This document shows positions 5,694 through 8,447 of a stretch of DNA of 8,447 nucleotides, one piece after another. The DNA is taken from positions 1-8,447 of the forward strand of contig JALSRW010000510.1 in NCBI GenBank assembly GCA_026984595.1. Direction: 5' to 3'. Source of the stretch: Alphaproteobacteria bacterium. Its GTDB lineage: Bacteria > Pseudomonadota > Alphaproteobacteria > Geminicoccales > Geminicoccaceae. The notes under the pieces were generated by a model. The model had not been told where the DNA came from and did not search any database. It saw only the letters and a program-made list of their open reading frames with translations. Position numbers and translations under genes: made by a program. Numbering within the stretch: position 1 is the first letter of the stretch; each line of letters begins with the position of its first letter.

Positions 5694-7730
5694 TCAGGCC
5701 GCCCGCACGTCGGACAGGAAACTCTCCACGCAGTCGCGAAGCTCCGCGGTGCGACCCATCATCACCTCCACCGCCTGCCGTACCCGCCCGGCGGCATCGT
5801 CGGTGAGATCCGCGGCCTCGCGCACCTCGGAGATGCTGGCCGTGGCCCGCGCCGTATCGCCGGCCGCATGTTCGGCGTTCTCGGCGATCTCGCGTACCGC
5901 CGCATTCTGTTCCTCGGTGGCGCCGGCGATGGTGGTGATGGCATGGTTGATCTCGGAGAGCACCTCGTTGACCCGCTCCACCGCCTCCACCACCTGCCCG
6001 GTGGTGGCCCCGATCTCCTCCACCAGAGAGCGCACGGTTTCGGTCGCCCTGGCAGTCTCGCCGGCCAGATTCTTGACTTCCCCGGCGACGACCGCGAACC
6101 CCTTGCCGACCTCGCCGGCGCGCGCTGCTTCGATGGTGGCGTTGAGGGCCAGCATGTGGGTCTGTTCGGTGATCGAGGAGATCAGTTCCAGAACCTCGCC
6201 GATGCGCCGGGCGGCATCGGCCAATTCGCCGGCGACCCGACGCGCCCGTTCCGCATCTTCGACGGCACTGCCGGTGATGCGCGAGGAGCGGTCGGCCTGC
6301 CCGGCGATCTCGGCGACCGCGGCACTCAGCTCGTGCACGGCGGCGGCCATCGCCTGCACATTGGCGGCCGCCTGCTCGGCACTGCCGGCGATCTCGCCGG
6401 CGTTGCCGCGGGTCCGGTGGGCCGTCCTTGCCATTTCCCCGGCCGCCGCGTCCAATCCGGCCGTAGTCTCCGTCAGTGTCGAGAGGATCTCCCGGATGCC
6501 GTCACCGAAAGCCGCCATCAGCTCCTCGAGACGGCGTGCACGTTCCATTTTCGCCCGTTCTTCACGATCGCTCTTCTCGCGGATGGCACGGAAGGACTCG
6601 AGTGCCTCGGCCATGGTCCCGATCTCGTCGCGCCGCGCGGTCTCGGGAATGTCGATCGAGGTATCCCCCGCGGCCAGGCGCCCGGTCTTCTCGACCAGTG
6701 CCGCGAGCGGCTTGGTGATGCTGCGCGAGATCAGAACGCCCAGCACCAGCAGCCCGAGCAGCGCGGCAACGGCGAGGAGACCGGATCTCCGGACCCTGCC
6801 GGAGGCCGCTGCGGCGAGGCGTTGCGCACGGTCGGCGAGCAGCGTGACGAAGCGGTCTTCCACCGCCTTCATGGCATCGATCTTGCGGGTCATCGCCGCG
6901 AACCAGGCCTCGCTGGTGACATCGCCGAGCTCCCCCGCCCCCAGCCCCGCGGTGACCTTCTCCCGCAGGCGTGCGATCTCCTCGAATGGCGCGCTTCGCT
7001 CGAGTCCGTCGAGGAGGGCCCGCATCTTCGCATCGGCCCAGAAGCGGCTCTCCTTCAGATGGGCGTCCTGCAGCACCACTCTGCGGAAAAACCCGTTGTA
7101 GAGATCCGGATCGAACCGCCCTCTGGCGAAGCCGACGGCACCCAGGGCCCGTTCCTGCCCGGCCAGTTCCTTGGCCTCGAGGAACTGGACATGGGCCGCG
7201 ATCGCGCGAACGAGCTCCGGTGCCGTGGCGATCGGGATCATCGCCCTGGCGGCAGCGAGTAGCCGCCGGATGAGGTCGGTATAGACCTGCACCATATCGG
7301 CCAGCTCGACGGACAGCTCGTCCACCCGCCGCCGCATTCCGGGCAGCACCTCGAACCGCGCCAGATCTCCGGTCAGCGTTTCGACGAACCCGTCCTTCCC
7401 ACCGTCCGCCGAACCTGCCGCGAGCGCCCGCCGGAGCCGCTGCAGCGCAGCGTCGGTGGCCTCGCGCTGGGTGGGCAGAGGGTCGCCGAAGCGGGCACCA
7501 CCGCTGCCGAGGAACCCGGCCGACATGCCCCGCTCCTTCTGCAGCTCGTGCACCAGCGCACCGAGATCCGGCCCCAGTGCGACGATACCGGCCAGCCGCT
7601 CGGCCTCGGTGGCGATACGTCGCTCGCGCTCGAACAACGACGCACCGAACCACGCACTGAGCAGAAACGGGAGAGCGAGGAGCAGGAACATCCGCGTGCG
7701 GATTTTCGTGCGGGCGCACAGCCAGCGCAT
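5694..7730 (-). CDS. Methyl-accepting chemotaxis protein with NIT sensor domain
   Basis: This is an inner-membrane chemoreceptor of 678 residues that signals through CheW/CheA. The order is: first transmembrane helix at about 13-31; periplasmic NIT (nitrate/nitrite-sensing) domain with its first signature HELQKERGMSAGFL at 61-74 and second half AKELAGQERALGAVGFARGRF (186-206); second transmembrane helix at about 317-335; HAMP with SITKPLAALVEKTGRLAAGD (337-356); a long coiled-coil; and the highly conserved signalling hairpin ALNATIEAARAGEVGKGFAVVAGEV at about 528-552. The C-terminus (LSDVRAA) has no CheR/CheB-tethering pentapeptide. I chose the ATG at 7730 because ACCTCC at 7735-7740 on the plus strand reads GGAGGT five bases before it. 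An ATG at 7742 adds four residues but lacks a site. No che genes are nearby, so this is an orphan receptor. Nitrate or nitrite as ligand is inferred from the domain name only. Confidence 0.95.
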   Translation of the reverse strand: MRWLCARTKIRTRMFLLLALPFLLSAWFGASLFERERRIATEAERLAGIVALGPDLGALVHELQKERGMSAGFLGSGGARFGDPLPTQREATDAALQRLRRALAAGSADGGKDGFVETLTGDLARFEVLPGMRRRVDELSVELADMVQVYTDLIRRLLAAARAMIPIATAPELVRAIAAHVQFLEAKELAGQERALGAVGFARGRFDPDLYNGFFRRVVLQDAHLKESRFWADAKMRALLDGLERSAPFEEIARLREKVTAGLGAGELGDVTSEAWFAAMTRKIDAMKAVEDRFVTLLADRAQRLAAAASGRVRRSGLLAVAALLGLLVLGVLISRSITKPLAALVEKTGRLAAGDTSIDIPETARRDEIGTMAEALESFRAIREKSDREERAKMERARRLEELMAAFGDGIREILSTLTETTAGLDAAAGEMARTAHRTRGNAGEIAGSAEQAAANVQAMAAAVHELSAAVAEIAGQADRSSRITGSAVEDAERARRVAGELADAARRIGEVLELISSITEQTHMLALNATIEAARAGEVGKGFAVVAGEVKNLAGETARATETVRSLVEEIGATTGQVVEAVERVNEVLSEINHAITTIAGATEEQNAAVREIAENAEHAAGDTARATASISEVREAADLTDDAAGRVRQAVEVMMGRTAELRDCVESFLSDVRAA

Positions 7731-7734
7731 GCAA

Positions 7735-7740
7735 ACCTCC
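7735..7740 (-). promoter_or_regulatory. Shine-Dalgarno fixing the chemoreceptor start
   Basis: On the minus strand this reads GGAGGT, four to five bases before ATG 7730 and overlapping the alternative ATG at 7742. This spacing favours the shorter 678-residue form of the receptor. Confidence 0.7.
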
Positions 7741-7770
7741 ATCGGGTTCTTCGCAATGCTTCGCCGTTCA

Positions 7771-7788
7771 CGCGTCCGTCGGGACGCG
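7771..7788 (-). other. GC hairpin in the chemoreceptor upstream region
   Basis: CGCGTCC at 7771-7777 and GGACGCG at 7782-7788 make a perfect 7-bp stem with a 4-base loop. It lies 41-58 bases ahead of the chemoreceptor start, probably within the mRNA leader or at the end of the upstream minus-strand transcript. No T-run follows on the minus strand. It may be a weak terminator of the upstream gene or a leader structure. Confidence 0.35.
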
Positions 7789-7840
7789 CGCGCACCGCCG
7801 GGAGATGGAGTAGGGAAACTTCTTCAATATCGGGTTAACG

Positions 7841-7859
7841 CGCGCATGGTCGCGCATGG
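7841..7859. repeat. Nine-base direct repeat CGCGCATGG, two copies in 10-base phase
   Basis: CGCGCATGG occurs at 7841-7849 and again at 7851-7859 with a one-base spacer, so the copies face the same side of the helix. They lie 111-129 bases upstream of the chemoreceptor start, beside one of the few A+T-rich patches in the window (TTCTTCAATATC at 7820-7831, GTTAAC at 7834-7839). This is a reasonable place for a promoter and activator or repressor site, but no known operator is recognised. Confidence 0.35.
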
Positions 7860-7915
7860 CCCTTCCCGAGCCGAGAGGACACGCCGTCGGCGATCCGGCC
7901 CCTGCGGTGCACCCG

Positions 7916-8447
7916 TCACCCCTTCTCCGGGGCAGGTGCGATATCCGCCTCGAGCAGAAGCTTGAACAGCGTTTCCTGGTCCGGCACGCCCGTCTTCTTC
8001 AGCCCTTCCTTCTCCTGGAAGGCCTCGAGGGCCGCTTTGGTCTTGGGTCCGAACCTGCCGTCCGCCCTGCCCTCGAGAAAGCCGCGTTGGATCAGCGCCT
8101 GCTGGGCACGTTTGAGGATTTCGTGATAGATCGGGAGCTTGCGACCCCCGCCCTCGTCGATCTCCACCACTTCCGACTTGGCGGTGAGACGGCTCTTGGC
8201 GAGCACCGCTTCGAGATTGCGCACCGCCGCGTACAGCCGCTGCTCGGGGTTGTTCTGACAGTGGGCGTAGATGAGCGCCATCAGCAGCCGCGTGGTCTGC
8301 CAGGGGGCAATGTCGAAGGTGTCCGGGCGGTAGAGATTGGTGGCCGTGAGATGGCCCTCGATCCAGCCCGCGAACACGTCGAGCAGGGGCGATTTGGCCT
8401 CCGCCGCCTTGACATAGTCCGCGCAGCGGTCGCTGCCGATTCCCTTG
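7916..8447 (-). CDS. Exported-type protein with C-terminal peptidoglycan-binding-like domain (5' end outside window)
   Basis: The frame is open from the TGA at 7916 to the right edge, giving 176 visible residues with the N-terminus missing. A GTG at 8377 is internal, since the sequence before it (GSDRCADYVKAAEAKS and on) fits the same domain. The first part has Cys8, WIEGHLTATNLY at 28-39 and YAHCQNNP at 60-67 with Cys63. This Cys / W-x2-G / Y-x2-C-x2-NP arrangement recalls small periplasmic HdeA/Rap1a-like proteins, whose two cysteines form a disulfide; that match is by memory and tentative. Residues 112-165 resemble a PG_binding_1 repeat: AQQALIQRGFLEGRADGRFGPKT, then ALEAFQEKEGLKKTGVPDQET. 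Such domains bind cell-wall peptidoglycan or act as protein-binding modules. The protein is probably periplasmic, but the signal peptide is not visible. It is in the same direction as the chemoreceptor, 185 bases upstream, so an operon is uncertain. Confidence 0.75.
   Translation of the reverse strand, partial: KGIGSDRCADYVKAAEAKSPLLDVFAGWIEGHLTATNLYRPDTFDIAPWQTTRLLMALIYAHCQNNPEQRLYAAVRNLEAVLAKSRLTAKSEVVEIDEGGGRKLPIYHEILKRAQQALIQRGFLEGRADGRFGPKTKAALEAFQEKEGLKKTGVPDQETLFKLLLEADIAPAPEKG

Noticed and set aside
3491..5806. Second plus-strand open frame of about 771 codons overlapping the molybdoenzyme
   Set aside because: It is Arg/Gly/Ala-rich with no motifs, while the other frame carries all conserved cysteines and cofactor-binding blocks.
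5749..7262. Two long plus-strand frames (about 450 and 464 codons) opposite the chemoreceptor
   Set aside because: One is mostly Ala/Ser/Arg and the other Gly/Arg/Asp-rich; both are low-complexity shadows of the chemoreceptor coiled-coil.
7731..7742. Alternative chemoreceptor start ATG at 7742
   Set aside because: It lacks a Shine-Dalgarno sequence and itself overlaps the GGAGGT that serves ATG 7730.
7829..7836. CCCGATAT (minus strand) as a flagellar sigma-28 -10 element for the chemoreceptor
   Set aside because: It matches the expected GCCGATAA in six of eight positions, but no TAAAGTTT-like -35 element lies at the required spacing.
8375..8377. GTG as start of the right-hand minus-strand gene
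   Set aside because: The frame remains open to the window edge, and the residues upstream of it, including a Cys that pairs with the later Cys63, fit the same domain.
1..8447. tRNA, rRNA, CRISPR array, insertion sequence or phage attachment site
   Set aside because: No repeat-spacer pattern, transposase-like protein, terminal inverted repeats or tRNA-like cloverleaf was seen; nearly all sequence is accounted for by ordinary genes.

Overview
The window is G+C-rich DNA with tight gene packing and strong third-position G/C use. It looks like an alphaproteobacterium, perhaps Rhodospirillales-like. The main grounds are the style of the cytochrome c maturation proteins (CcmF, CcmG and CcmH in that order, with a CcmG core typical of alphaproteobacteria) and a chemoreceptor with a nitrate/nitrite-sensing (NIT) domain. 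The lineage call is an inference; no rRNA or tRNA is present to anchor it.

Layout, left to right. Positions 1-1960 (+) hold the end of a cytochrome c maturation operon: the C-terminal part of ccmF (cut by the window edge), ccmG and ccmH, with ccmG and ccmH overlapping by 4 bases (ATGA). No ccmI follows. A 222-base gap (1961-2182) carries a purine-rich tract, a strong Shine-Dalgarno sequence and a doubtful 47-codon Arg/Pro-rich ORF whose stop codon touches the ribosome binding site of the next gene. Positions 2183-5624 (+) hold three closely spaced genes: a YeaO-like DUF488 protein, a beta-hydroxyacid dehydrogenase that closely resembles E. coli YihU (sulfolactaldehyde reductase), and a cytoplasmic molybdopterin/4Fe-4S oxidoreductase of the DMSO reductase superfamily. 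The gaps between them are 57 and 55 bases.

A 69-base G+C-rich convergent spacer with inverted repeats separates these from the minus-strand genes. Positions 5694-7730 (-) encode a NIT-HAMP methyl-accepting chemotaxis protein. Its 185-base upstream region contains a GC hairpin and a 9-base direct repeat. At 7916-8447 (-) lies the C-terminal part of a gene that stays open through the right edge. It encodes a peptidoglycan-binding-like domain behind a short cysteine-pair module resembling small exported HdeA/Rap1a-type proteins.

How the genes fit together. CcmF, CcmG and CcmH act together on apocytochrome c: CcmG and CcmH keep the CXXCH cysteines reduced, and CcmF attaches heme. The three-gene plus-strand group could be a small metabolic operon pairing an NAD-linked aldehyde/hydroxyacid dehydrogenase with a molybdoenzyme, but no substrate can be read from the sequence. 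The most interesting point is a YihU-type enzyme retaining its apparent sulfonate-binding residues, with no other sulfoquinovose genes in view. I saw no mobile element, CRISPR array or RNA gene.
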